Shown here: one piece after another, positions 36,694 to 48,543 of the stretch
Layout: every line of letters begins with the position of its first letter
Numbering within the stretch: position 1 is the stretch's first letter
NCBI GenBank assembly: GCA_910592205.1
Contig: CAJVPJ010000064.1
Location: 1 to 50,185 of the forward strand
Source of the DNA: Paraglomus occultum
Lineage: Eukaryota > Glomeromycota > Glomeromycetes > Paraglomerales > Paraglomeraceae
DNA: 50,185 nucleotides
Reading direction: 5' to 3'
Translations under genes and position numbers: made by a program
The notes under the pieces: model-generated
What the model saw: the letters and a program-made list of their open reading frames with translations, nothing else
The model's database searches: none
Told to the model about the DNA's origin: nothing

Positions 36694-36718
36694 CTTATAT
36701 ATATATATATATATATAT
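36694..36718. repeat. AT dinucleotide microsatellite
   Basis: About eleven uninterrupted TA units. Confidence 0.9.
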
Positions 36719-37242
36719 TTTCATCATAAAAAGATTTATCGTCTACGTCTGGAAAAAAGTTAATTAAACAGTACTTAACGTCAAGTATATAAGAAATTAT
36801 GAAACCAAGGTAAAAATCGCAATATTAAATGTGTGAAAATAAAATAAGGGCTGGACCTCAGCCGTCATAGTTGTCAATTTATTTGTTTGGTAAGCTAAAA
36901 ATATGAACTTTAATTATATTAGCTTTTCTTTTATTACGTAAACTTTCGAGGACATAATTTTCATGTGTTATTATCAAACACAGTCGCTACTATGATGGGG
37001 TCCGTTCCGTGCATGCACAGGTTCGACTTTTATAGAGTTGTAATTGGTTCGAGCTGCGACATAGTCGTAGCGATGCGTTGATCGACAAATGTTACATGAA
37101 AGAATGAAACGTTTAAATGCAGTGATTACTTCTCTTCACCCTTACTTCCTTGCTTCGAATACCGCTATCCTTTTTATCATTACATCATATTGACACGGCA
37201 TTCGTCAGTTCGCTCTTTATCCATCATTTTCCGCAACCAACG

Positions 37243-38568
37243 ATGAGTAACGACTACTGCCGTAAACAGAAAACGTCCAAAAACACCCTTACACGCGCTC
37301 GTTCATGCCCTTCAATCCGTAAGAGAATACCCTCCTCCAGGAAACATTCTCTCGACTCGTATGGTAAATAACAATTAACGAAAGTATTATCAAAAGTTAA
37401 AACATATATATATTGTGTCACATAATTTTATCTTTAATTGTTTCACGCGACAATCAGTAAAGTTACTGGGCACTAATTGACGCATTTTTTTTGTTTGTAT
37501 ATCAAATATTATTTGTATACAGACCTCCGTGGTCCATGCCGCTACAAAAGTTCCCTTGTTTTACTAACAAAAAAGTTCGTGCGCATGTTGAGGAATTCGT
37601 TAGATGGCGTCTTGGACCTAAACAGCGCCGTCGTTGCATTAAACGTCAAGAAGCGACGCATTTATGATATCACAAACGTCCTCGAAGGGATTGGATTAAT
37701 CGAAAAGAATTCTAAAAATCATGTGCGTTGGAAGTAAGTCATCAAAATTAATTCGACTGTAACATTATTTATCGTGAATATCATAATCAGCTTAACAACG
37801 CAACGTTATTTTAACAAAGAGGCGCAGTTTTACCGTCGACAAGCTCAAATTTCAAGCGACGAATTGAAGATTTAAAAAAACGCAACGCTCATCTTGAGAC
37901 AGAATGCCAAGATCTTGCCGGAACCAAGGATGAAATTGATGCTGACATTAAACAGATGTTTGAATCAGAAGAGACACGCAGGTTCTATAGAATTATTCTA
38001 TCACGTGATTGTGTTAATTGTTGGATATACACTTACGGTTATTTGAAATATACAGATTAGCAGTCTTGTATCGATCTGACATTCAGAACCTCATGCATCT
38101 AGAAAATGATGACGATCTTGTTGTCATAAACTGGCATCATGATAGTTTAATACACATTGGAAAATCAATCGAGGTACTAACAATGATTATTTGTTATGTT
38201 TGGGGTCCTGGTAAAGCGTGAATTTTATTTTGACCCATACATCAACACACGGTTCTAATAAGGACGACCAATCCAATCGGTACACTCACACATTCTCAAT
38301 CAGACATCCCGACAATCCACCCACCAATATCAATCGCCTGCCCCCTCTCTATCTCCCCCATCATTTCTCAAATGATTTCTCTCAATTAAACTTGTCTCCT
38401 ACTGGTCTTCAAAGCAGGCAACTTCATAATACTGGATTACCAGTTAACGCGATTGATGATCGTGACCTTCATTCTCAAGAATCGATACTGGATTACTCAT
38501 ACGCATATACAGCTCAAGCTCCGACTCCGATTTCTCCAGATAGTTGCGAGTTCAATGACCAACAGTGA
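37243..38568 (+). CDS. E2F-family transcription factor
   Basis: Five exons (37243-37363, 37523-37733, 37820-37981, 38056-38173, 38263-38568) join in frame to about 305 residues. The winged-helix DNA-binding domain spans about residues 45-110: [65 protein letters not shown]. The [13 protein letters not shown] recognition helix region is intact. A leucine-zipper-like helix follows ([20 protein letters not shown]), then a marked-box-like segment ([20 protein letters not shown]). The C-terminal 100 residues are Pro/Ser/Asn-rich. I saw no clear retinoblastoma-binding motif. E2F/DP dimers control G1/S genes. The first Met is preceded in frame only by a TTG, so 37243 is the start. Confidence 0.9.
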
Positions 38569-41145
38569 CGGTAATCGGACTGCGATAATCGTCAAAGAGT
38601 ACCAGAAAGATTGTAAGCGAGTTGAAGGAAAGACACTCGAATATGCTTATTGTTTGACCGAACCTGTCAACAGATTTCGTAAACGAGTGTAATTCTGTAT
38701 GTAGATATATTTGACTGAATAAACTTGGTTTTTTCAGACACGCCTGATTATACATGAAAAAAACCAAATCAAGTATTTTATTGAAGGTTATTTGGCTGTC
38801 GTGCGATGCTTGTAACCGGATTTCCAATGCACTGTTGGTAATGAAGCTTTTTTTTTGTGGCGAAATAACGTTATTCTATTTGTGGCATTTTTTTACAATT
38901 GGATGTAGAAAAAAAACTTTTAACAATGAAATTGTTTACCGGCAGAGAACGTAAATAGTATTTGATTGATGCCGAACAGATTATCATGCTGCTTGTGGAT
39001 ACCCATACACAAGGCTTGCTTTGCATATTGACTTGCGAAAAGCCACAACCGGAAAAGAAAGATGGAAATGATTGATAAAATAAAATGCAAATTGAGTAAA
39101 CGTCATTCTCTCCTTGAAAATCTTGCAAGATTCGTTTATGCTGTCAGCTTTTACAAAAATTTGAAGAGTAAAAGTTCTTTCTTTGTAAATAAACCAATGA
39201 GAATTTTCGATGATTGAAACGAATTCATCTTTACTTATACGCAGGAGCATGACTGTGCATACTCATTGTTGTAAGTATTCCAAAGTTATCTGCAGGAACG
39301 GAGTGCATTGGTGTTACGAAAACTGAGAATATGCTATGTAACAGCCAATAGAACCAGAGATCATAACAACCAACACGTGAAACATGAACTATGACTAATT
39401 GTTGATACTAATACAGCCCCCACAAAGCAAATATTCCATTATCACGTGATAATTGTAGAGACAAATTGTGCATAACAGTCAAGTTTTGATGACGCGAAAA
39501 CGTCTCGTAGGTTTGTTAGCGCGAATCATAACGAGCGTGTTACATAAACACTATGGGGGGGGGGGTTTCAACGCATTATCATTGAGTATAATGTTGAGTC
39601 ATTTACTAGTTCGTTACAAATGGCACATCCAATATTGAATGTCATTCACGTTATGACATGCGCATTTATTTTAACGTTGCGCGCCTCTACACGACATTTG
39701 AAAAACAACTCTTCCCGACAAGTTAATTGTCTTCTTAGAACTGCCCACAAGGGGTATTCTCCCGATCCTGCTGAAACAGAATGGTCAAGAGACGCCTGAT
39801 ACGAAGATGAACTCTTTGGCTGTCATGCATAATACTCTCCCAGCAACAATTTCTTTTGTTGCTAGTGCCGGGATATTGTATGATAAGGTCTGTTCATCCT
39901 TTGCGCTCTTGTCAAAAAAAATTAGTTGTTTAGGTAAATACAATTTCATATTTTTTTTGTCTACTTTTAAGTTTTCTTACTATATTCAGCCAATCTTTAT
40001 TAAGAAACTAAAGGTAGATGTGGTGTTAAAAAGAATAGTATTTTCGTTCAAAGTAAAAATTAGTTTAGAAGATAAAAACTTAATTATACAATAATCATTC
40101 AATTAAGAAATTTCCATAAGGGACTGCATAGTAATCCATTCCGCTATCTCTTTAGTTTTTGCTGGAATTAATAGCATACTCAAAATTATCATAGAGGGAG
40201 AATGCGTCGCTATAATTGAGACGGCTATCCACTAACTTTTGACCATAAATTTCGCTGGGACACGTGGTCAAATTACACCTGCCATCCGCGTCTAGCTTCT
40301 AGAAGTATCCCACGATTAAAAAGTTTCTATTATAACCATTATCATTCTTATTATGAAGCTTTTCGGTGCATGCGTGGTTAATTGTCATAGGTAACATGTA
40401 AGCTAATTATTGACACAGAAGTAGTTCTTGTCTTCATGGTTTAAAATTATAACTTTTTCCTGGTTGATGCAAATTCCCATAATTTCAAGAAAAAGTCCCA
40501 TAATAATAACGACCACATTTGACGCGATTTCTGAAGTAGCTTTACAGACAGGATATGCGTAGAGCTGTTGTATGTCAATGCAAAATCCGATGTCGATTCC
40601 AATTTATGCAATAGAATATTATGTGATAGATAAAAGATATTATTAAGCAATGTAACTGGTATACCAATGTTATAAATCAAGCATTGTATTCTTACAACGA
40701 GTTATTGGTATGTATTATAAAAGTCGCTCGATTAAACTTCTAAATGAAACTTTAATACACATAATTGACAACTTTCCAAATAATAAATTAATCGTCAAAA
40801 AAGCAGGAGATTAAGACTCGGCTAATTATCATGTAGAATCTCGAGAAAATAAAAGGCTTTGATCGGATACTTTGGGAGTGTAAGTCGTTCAGTGCGTGCT
40901 GGCCTTTGATACGACTCGTAATTTCAGATGTATATTTGGTGAGGGAAAAACGCTTCAGGATAGTTTAGACGCGATATTGACTAGGCGGAAACATGATTTA
41001 ACTTTCATATTGCAAGCATGTTTCATATACTTAAATTTACAATGTGCGACTTATAAACCTTAATTGATCTTTATTTTTAATACAATATTTTTTTGAGAAT
41101 TTTCAAAATATATTATAAATTAACAAGTCTCATTAAATGCATTGA
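38569..41145. other. Intergenic between E2F and peroxiredoxin genes
   Basis: AT-rich. Contains an 11-G run (39555-39565) and a 59-codon ORF (39620-39799, plus) whose N-terminus resembles a signal peptide. Other ORFs are unsupported. Confidence 0.4.
39620..39799 (+). CDS. Possible small secreted peptide ORF
   Basis: A 59-residue ORF starts MAHPILNVIHVMTCAFILTL, compatible with a signal peptide, followed by a basic, Asn/Ser-rich remainder. No family recognised and no cysteine pattern. It may be chance. Confidence 0.2.
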   Translation: MAHPILNVIHVMTCAFILTLRASTRHLKNNSSRQVNCLLRTAHKGYSPDPAETEWSRDA

Positions 41146-42058
41146 TTAGAATGGAGACGGAGCAAATCGCAAATATGGCTTGACAGTTCTGAAACCAGGG
41201 AAAAGTTCAGCTGCTTCTTGGTTAGTGACGCCAGGATGGACAATAACGTCATCACCCTTACGCCAATTGGCTGGGGTTGTAATGCGATGCTTATCACCAA
41301 GTTGAAGAGAATCGATAACACGAATGACCTCGTCAAAGTTACGACCTAACAAGCCCGATATATAACATTATTAATATGCAAAGCACTTTTTATAGCAAAA
41401 GCGACGATCATATTCTTACCGGTAGATGCGGGGTATGTAATGATCAGCCGAATGACTTTTTTGGTATCTATAATGAACACGCTTCTGACCGTAAAGGGAA
41501 TACCCTTGGTGTCGACATTCGTGATATCTTGATAATCCAACATATCATACAAGGCGGATACTTTCCTATCGGCATCAGCAATGATAGGGAAATCAACGTG
41601 GACGTTGTTGACTTCATCGATATCCTTAACCCAATTCTCATGATCCTTTAGTTCGTTGGCTGATAGACCAATCACTTTGACATTACGTTCGGCGAAATCA
41701 TTAGCACGGCGAGCAACTTCACCAAGCTCGGTTGTGCATACAGGTGCTGTTTAGAATTAACGTGATGGGGTTAGAAATGAAAGCGTGGGTGAGTTATCTA
41801 ACATGAAAACACGAGCGAACATGCAAAAAATCCCAGACGGAAGGGTATACTACTTCAAAGTTGCGCTTAATCTTATATTTTGACATCCATCTCACACGCA
41901 CACGCACACACGCATCTCTCTCTCATTTACTTACTGAAATCAGCTGGATGCGAAAATAAGATAGCCCAAGAGCCCTCGATATACTGATGGAAATCGATTT
42001 CACCCTTGGTGGTGATGGCTTTGAAGTTGGGGGCAACGCTACCTAAACGTAATACCAT
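41146..42058 (-). CDS. 1-Cys peroxiredoxin (Prx6 type)
   Basis: Three exons (41935-42058, 41420-41746, 41146-41345) join in frame to about 216 residues, the normal Prx6 length. The start is MVLRLGSVAPNFKAITTKGE. The active site reads HPADFTPVCTTELGEVA, with the peroxidatic Cys at residue 45. SANELKDHENWVKDIDE, FPIIADADRKV, GIPFTVRSVFIIDTKKVIRL and TPANWRKGDDVIVHPG follow the Prx6 order, and the protein has the extended C-terminal domain that separates this class from 2-Cys peroxiredoxins. It reduces hydrogen peroxide and organic or phospholipid hydroperoxides. No obvious presequence is present, so cytosolic location is likely. The first intron contains a CA-rich microsatellite near 41890-41925. 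Confidence 0.94.
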
Positions 42059-43600
42059 TTCGTCAATAAATCGTAGTTGTTGAACGGATGAGATGAGTTA
42101 TTCTCGCAAAGGTCGGAAAAGCCATTTAATTTATAACAATCCAAAAGATCGAGATTCTTCCATTATAAGCTGATTGGTCAGATATGATGCCATACTGTTT
42201 ATTTCGTTCGTAGAAAAAAAGGTAGCACTCGTGCGACGAGAACGAAATTCTTTGACCGGTGGATGTGTAATTCTTCATATGCTTTTTCTGATCTTCGTTT
42301 TTATAATTTAACGATTCGGGATTGCGTTTTCATTTTTTAGGCTCATATAACCACGTTTTTTTTCACAACGTGGGTCAATAGTAGGATCTCCGTGACTATT
42401 AACGTCTCTCAAAGGGCCCAATTCAAATAAGCCTCGCTGTGTAACATTGATGTTAGATAATCAAAGAGACATGCGGGTATTGTTGAAAACGGAAATTGTT
42501 TGTATTTCACATGAAGATCAGTATCATTGATCAAAATAACGCAAACTAATGATAATGTCAAGATTTTCAATTATCAGTAACAGGTTCAAGCTTGTAACTT
42601 TATTTTATCAGGCGGCTTTTTTTGTCTAACGTTATCATATGAAGCTTGTTGTCTTTATGCTGTATTTGAGTAACTGTTTCATTACTTTTACTGGAAAGCA
42701 TGTTACCCCATAACCGTTCTGCTAATGCTGACAAATACAACTCTGTGTATTTCCACCCAGAATGGACAAAGTAAATTCTAAATTTGGCAACAGGTTCGAG
42801 CATTATCTGATCCTTAGATAAGAGATGAAACTGCTTTTCCCCACCATCCAACGGATTACTTACCATAACAATATAACTTTATTAAAAAAGTAATATATTC
42901 GCCACTATTGCATTGCCCCGATTAAATTCAAAAAAAGATCTCTGTCCCACAAATCGTAAGCACCCTTCGTTTGTGTAGTACCAATGACATTCAAGGGCTT
43001 TTTTTCTCTTTCTCAAACGTTTTGCTCCAAATAAGCTTTTTTTCCCGAGATTTAATTTACGCGCAATTTGAAACAGTAGTACTAAGTGAGGTGATCATTT
43101 GCAATTCTAGTAATTCCGCTTGTGTGCTTATTAATCGGACACGGTCCTCAAAAAATTTCCAAAAATTCAAAGAAGTTTCTTTGGCAATCAAACTAAAGTG
43201 AATATAATGAGTGGAAAAGTAATGTCTTTAGAGTAATTAATACATTCCAAAAGGTCCACAGAAAAGTTAACACATAGTATTTAGTGAGGAACAAAAAATA
43301 CCTACTAAACCGTGTGATAGTAAATCCAAGTAAAGAGTCACGTTCAGTCTTCAAACATAGCAAATAATCTTCATTCTGTGGATGTTAGTTATTATGGGAT
43401 AGCGAATAAGGCAATGGTCGATTATTAAAATTAACAGCTATAGTATTGACTATTAACAAAGATCCCAAACTTTGCCACGCGCCCTTTTTTTTGCTAATTC
43501 TGTACTTATTATCGGAAGGAAATCGCAACAGAATATCAAATGATTGCATGAGAGAAAGACGCTCGGATTTCAAAGTCGTATTTCTTTATTATTACAAACA
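42059..43600. other. Intergenic upstream of the peroxiredoxin gene
   Basis: A minus ORF at 42600-42866 (88 residues) has aromatic-rich sequence such as FRIYFVHSGWKYTELYLSAL but no family I know. Nothing else recognised. Confidence 0.35.
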
Positions 43601-43605
43601 TTATC

Positions 43606-43705
43606 GATCCAACGGTGAATTGCCCCAGCAGTCTCCCCCCTGATTCGCTCAATCCAACAGTGAATTACCTCAGCAGTCTTCCCCTTGATTCGCTCTACTA
43701 ATGTA
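43606..43705. repeat. Two-copy direct repeat, about 46-50 bp units
   Basis: ATCCAACGGTGAATTGCCCC... (from 43606) and ATCCAACAGTGAATTACCTC... (from 43652) are adjacent near-identical copies ending in TTGATTCGCTC-like sequence. A weaker third copy may lie near 43755. On the minus strand they encode the repeated pattern ERI(K/R)G(K/E)TA..IH.WI within a 73-residue ORF. Confidence 0.6.
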
Positions 43706-43883
43706 GTTGTGGAAACGGCAATGAGATCTTTTTTTGTCGAATAATTTGTGAGCCATTCGCTGTTGAATTGTCCTTCAGACAATCTGATCAATCAGATGGC
43801 AACGGCAATTACTTATCAGGAAAAAAAAAAGGCTCGAACGTTGGTGAGAAGTTTGAGACTCATCTCTGTTAGAATGGTTCCTA

Positions 43884-44824
43884 TGAACCACCACATGAGG
43901 TGAAGTTTAACATAACCACAGTGTAGACTGGACATTTCTTTAACAGAAATGATTATTAAATTCCCACCGGAAAAGTGTTACTTGCGTCTATCTCGGTAAA
44001 AAGGGAATTAGTATGCTAGAAAAAAAGATAGGTAGTGAAGATGAAGGTTGTTAACAATTAATTATAGGAATATCAATTGCTTCTAAACAGTTTATCAGTC
44101 TTGAATACCAAACCACGTGATCTGCATGATGAATTTATCCGAGCTCTCCATGCACGAGATCGTTGGAAGAAGGAAGAACCACGCGTACGTCAAATACTTG
44201 CCGAATTAGAGAATGGCGAGAAAAGAATACCCAGGGACATTAACATTTAGATTGTATCACTGAAGAATATCAACTCGAGGATCTTACTTTGTTGCTCTAC
44301 CGCTGGACGAGCATGCTCTTCTGGGACGATATGAACGTTACGAAAAGTCAGAATTTTTATTTCCGAGGTGAGTCATCTTTGATATTATCAAACTCATGTG
44401 ATATTTCAATCCGACTCTGTATTTTTATAAGTCACGCCAAGTGCGGAAGTTGTTCCATGCTTACGAAGAAATTACATATATGCGTTTGATATTATGTATT
44501 TGATGTGAACGATCACATAGGCATTGGCAGTTCGATAGAGATTCACTATGCGATAATACTGCATGACCGAATTACGAAATTTGTTGTGATGCAGATTCTG
44601 ACAAGCATCGAGACGCGCGCGGAAGAATTTACAACATATGGGTACATCTATCAAAAGGTTGTACAGTAAGACCATTATCACTCGTTGGAAGGAGAGGAAA
44701 AATTTCCAGAAAAGATCTTATCTTCTGGAGATTTGCTCCAACCAGGGACAATTCTCAATGAGGTGAAGACTCGTTTTACCAAGAGAATAGACAAAGACGC
44801 TACGAAAAGTATACCATCGCAGTA
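43884..44824 (+). CDS. Possible multi-exon gene of unknown function
   Basis: Pieces look coding although I cannot assemble the whole gene. A start exon (43884 region, MVPMNHHM) can join across an intron with a GTGAAG donor to LSVLNTKPRDLHDEFIRALH, then ARDRWKKEEPRVRQILAELE and NGEKRIPRD. Near 44290-44370 the frame giving YFVALPLDEHALLGRYERYE and KSEFLFPR ends at a GTGAGT donor. A last piece reads EKILSSGDLLQPGTILNEVK and TRFTKRIDKDATKS before a stop at 44824. It is rich in Glu/Arg/Lys, compatible with a small organellar or nucleic-acid-binding protein. No family is recognised, and intron positions between the middle pieces are unresolved. Confidence 0.35.
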
Positions 44825-45062
44825 ACCGTGTGCAGGCGAATAATTTTGAAAGCGGCAACAAGAAATTCACAGACTATTCCAATATTTTAATGAATATAAA
44901 CTTATATTATTATACCTCATGTTCCTACACCACACTTCCTAAGATGTTTATTAAGAGATACTTTTGGCCAGCATGAGTAACAAGCTCCTAATTAATTAGG
45001 AAATGACACTCGCGAAATATTAGATAAAACGATAAGAGTTAATAAATTAATTAATCTTGTGA

Positions 45063-48016
45063 TTATGTTACTTTCAATGTCTTCTTTAAATATCGTTTAC
45101 TGTATATGACAGCGACAATGCTTGTTATTGTGATTATTATACCCGTAACCAATTCCATTACTTGAGATATGGTAGAAGAAATGTCAAACAGACGCAGTCC
45201 AACTGGATCTCGCCTACATATTAGTCAGTGGAACATTAATGATATATTCATTTCGAGTTATAAACCTTTAAACCAATCATATACGTACACGCTCTCAACC
45301 CAGGTTGGCTTGTCAGCATCAGCAACAAAAAAGTTGGCCTGATCATCCATTTCTAATCCCATTCCGTACGCGTCATGATATCTAGTGAATGTCTTGACAC
45401 ATTGGCTTTGAATGCATAATTCCGAGTCCTGTACGTTTTCACAAACATGTTAACATAAATTTTACAAGCGTTACTTTTAAAAACAATTGATATTTACAGC
45501 GCAATCCGCTGTTGTATCGCACACTCCTCTTCGTGTCGCTGCCGTTGCATTTGCGAGGAAATTGTACGCAAAGTATGGTAGTAAAGTCGTCGTGTCAAAC
45601 TGAAATACGGATGAATAATGACTAATCCGTCCTATACCGGATACTACAAAAAGAGATTTTATTATTATTATTTTGTTACAAAAACTGACCGTCAAATTTT
45701 AACATGTGCGTGTATGCTACGAAATTTAGACCATACTGTTAAAAAACCGATTCGTTAACGGACACGAATAATTCGTCGTGAGGCATTCCATTAATTCGGT
45801 AACCAACGTGCAATTGGCTGTTACGGGTGCGGTCGTCTCATTTGCTAATTTATCTTGAGCCTGAAGCCAAACAGCCTGTGCAGTAACATTGGCTAACGCA
45901 CATATTGCCGCTACAGACTGTGCAGCATAATTGACATCATATTCACTGTTGTAAAAACTAAAAAAGAAAGTCAATTATGACAATTTCAAATTAAAACTAG
46001 ACAAATATATGTTATATACCTGTTCAAGTTGTCCTTGTAATCACCCAACACGATAGCAGGAATTTTCCGATTCTTTTCCAGAAAAGCCATTGAACTTGAT
46101 GGCGGCAAACCTCTATCTGGTGCGTCAGCATAAGCAGGCTTTATAAAAGAGGTTCCGTTTGCTGCTGCGGATATTGCAGACAGCCGTTCAACAATCGCCA
46201 AAGTCACCGGATCACTCGCATTATCCACATGAGCATAATATGACTGATCAGGTGTTGCCACTTGGCTAATTTCAAATATAGAGTCGATGTTGTTGAAATT
46301 GATTCGAGTAAAATCCAGATCACGCACACAAGGAGCCGTACATCCGGCATTAGTGTAAGGACATGCTTTGGCTGATTTGGACGAGTTGTGACACTCAAAC
46401 GGCGTGCTGATATCATTGGCAAATCTTTGAGATCCGGCAAAGCCCCATGACTCAGCCGTGAATGCAGTAAACATTATATGTTTAGGAAAGTCTGTTAGCG
46501 ATACCGGTGACTGGATAATAAATAATTGTGTCGGGCAAACAGCCATTAATAAGAACCTCATTTTCCGCTAATAAGAAAAAAAAACAGTCTCGTCACTCAC
46601 GTTGCTTAATGCATCGGCCACTGCCAGCAATGCTACCGTTCCAGACACTCCATTGTCCACACCCAATACTATGTCGTGAAAAAGCCCTCGACTGTCAAGT
46701 GACGTTGATACAACGACTATAGGCTTATTATCTTCATGTGACATATTAAACGAAGGTGTTGCATATACAGACAAACCACCCACCGGAACACACCAATCTA
46801 GTGAGTGAAGAAGGAAGGTAGGGAGATACGATTTGATATAATTAGAGTCATAATAGAATTGCGTATTAATCAATTTTTAACTAATCACTCACTTCGTCGA
46901 AGGCAAGTCGATGCATCTACAGCGGCATACATGAAAGAAGAGAATTCAACCGCTTTTAATGGAAATGTCGTATATTCTACCAGTGAGTTATATTGGGCGC
47001 CCTAGAGAACGGGGGTTGAGAAATAGATGAAAAATCAATTGAAGATAGAAAAAGCCATACATAATTACCAATACCAACCTTCATTATTTCATTAAACGTC
47101 GTGTTTGTAGCAAGATCGGTAGGATTCAAAGCAAATATGGGAAAGTCATAACTATTATAAATAAGACCGCTTCCCTACACACGACCATAATATAATACAA
47201 TTAGCCCACTCACGCAGAGTTTACAATCAGTTCAACAGTGTACAAGAAGTTAGATCAAATTACAATATCTTACTATAGGGTTCCACTGGTACCTTTGCGG
47301 GTTGTCGCGATATAAACCAAACTCACAATTTGGACACGCCGAATCCAGGGAAAATTGTTCTGGTGATAAATTTACATCCGACACATTGCCACTGACAATT
47401 GCAATTACACCTCCTAGTTTCCCTGACGATTCAAGTGCATCAAGATTATCACTTTATGTACGGAGAGGAGCCTTTTAATTCATTGATGAAATTCGACGTT
47501 TGCGTTGGTATTATGACGTGTAAAAAGACGCGGAGAAAAATGACTTACTTTGTCACGAGAGGATATGGCATGACAACAGCATACTTTCCGGGAGAACGAC
47601 TATTGATAAAGACCGAAAAAGTGTCTTGCGTATCTATCCAGTATAAAATCCCCGTCTTCTTGCTGCGGGCTATGATAGACAATTTGGGTTGAATTAAGAG
47701 ACAGATCTATGGGACAATGAGCAAAACATGCTTACATTATTAGAGACATGCAAATAACCTACCTTGACACCCTATCGTACCCGTCGCACTTAATAGCCGA
47801 ACACATGGTATTGGGTATAATTGTTCATATATTTCGTTGTATATGGAAACGTCTTGCGTCTTTGCTAAACCGCGAAAGGTATAATTTGGTCAATAAAACG
47901 GACATCCGACAGCTTTTGCGGGTACATCTCTGCCATGTTTTCACACCTCTTGAGAATATTTCTGTCAATAGTAAGCAGAGGAAAAGAACGAGAGACCCTA
48001 TCCGAGGTTTTTGCAT
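45063..48016 (-). CDS. NCSTN: Nicastrin, gamma-secretase subunit
   Basis: Twelve exons (47947-48016, 47763-47864, 47549-47669, 47274-47451, 47079-47174, 46893-47001, 46601-46797, 46020-46510, 45737-45957, 45498-45643, 45289-45428, 45063-45213) join in frame to about 673 residues; the human protein has 709. A signal peptide (residues 1-22) leads to PIPCVRLLSATGTIGCQ. Next come LGGVIAIVSGNVSDV, FPIFALNPTDLATNTTFNEI, PVGGLSVYATPSFN, VVVSTSLDSRGLFHDIV and FTAFTAESWGFAGSQRFAND. The late ectodomain has LPPSSSMAFL and a Tyr/Asn-rich segment. A single membrane helix (about residues 635-657, MELVTGIIITITSIVAVIYS) ends in a short basic tail. Many N-x-S/T sites fit a glycosylated lumenal ectodomain. Nicastrin acts with presenilin, APH-1 and PEN-2 in intramembrane proteolysis. 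No stop or frameshift was seen. Confidence 0.92.
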
Positions 48017-48543
48017 TTTGCACTCCCAACTTTTTCGATACTAGACAATTTGAGAGAACTTGACTTGCAGTTTCACGTCACGCAAGATGTCACACAAAGT
48101 CTACAATTATTAATATTACGTGGACAATGCACGATTTGCAATCGTCTAAAAGTGGGAAATTATTATTTCGTTAATTATGAGAGTTGTTAATTATTTGAGT
48201 TGTTAATTATTTAGTATTAACTTTACAATATTAAGAAACAGTCTCTAATAATTAACGTAAACTTTGACCAGTATTGTCTGGTTCGTTTCCTCGACAATTG
48301 TTTCCAATAAATATCGCGACACTAGGTTATTTACATGCGCAATTTACAGTCAACCGTTTCCATTTGATATTTGTTCAAAGATAACTTTCATTGTCGGGGA
48401 AATTAACGCATCCCATTGCATTGTAAATTAAGAAATTAACGGATCCCAAAATCCCAAAATTGTTAACAGCAAAACTGTTACTTTCTTTGTATCGGTGTAA
48501 CATTATTGATTTTTATGATCATGATAATCAAGCGATCAGGACA
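48017..48543. promoter_or_regulatory. Divergent promoter region between nicastrin and IF-3
   Basis: 527 bp of AT-rich DNA between two divergent start codons, with short repeats of 'gttaattat' near 48176-48215. Expected to contain both promoters; no specific element can be named. Confidence 0.5.

Larger units (their letters stand above)
32742..37242. other. 4.5-kb gene desert
   Basis: AT-rich, with no gene I can support. ORFs at 33336-33530 and 35946-36188 have no recognisable signature. Notable contents are the CGTACCATAAATTA-type patch (33870-34170), a 13-bp direct repeat with a hairpin (36201-36249) and an AT dinucleotide run (36694-36718). The last ~150 bp should hold the E2F promoter. 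Confidence 0.45.

Noticed and set aside
40447-40680. Minus ORF of 77 residues
   Set aside because: No signature, and its AT-driven composition is like the surrounding non-coding DNA.
42600-42866. Minus ORF of 88 residues upstream of the peroxiredoxin
   Set aside because: Aromatic-rich but no family, start context or neighbouring exon that supports it.
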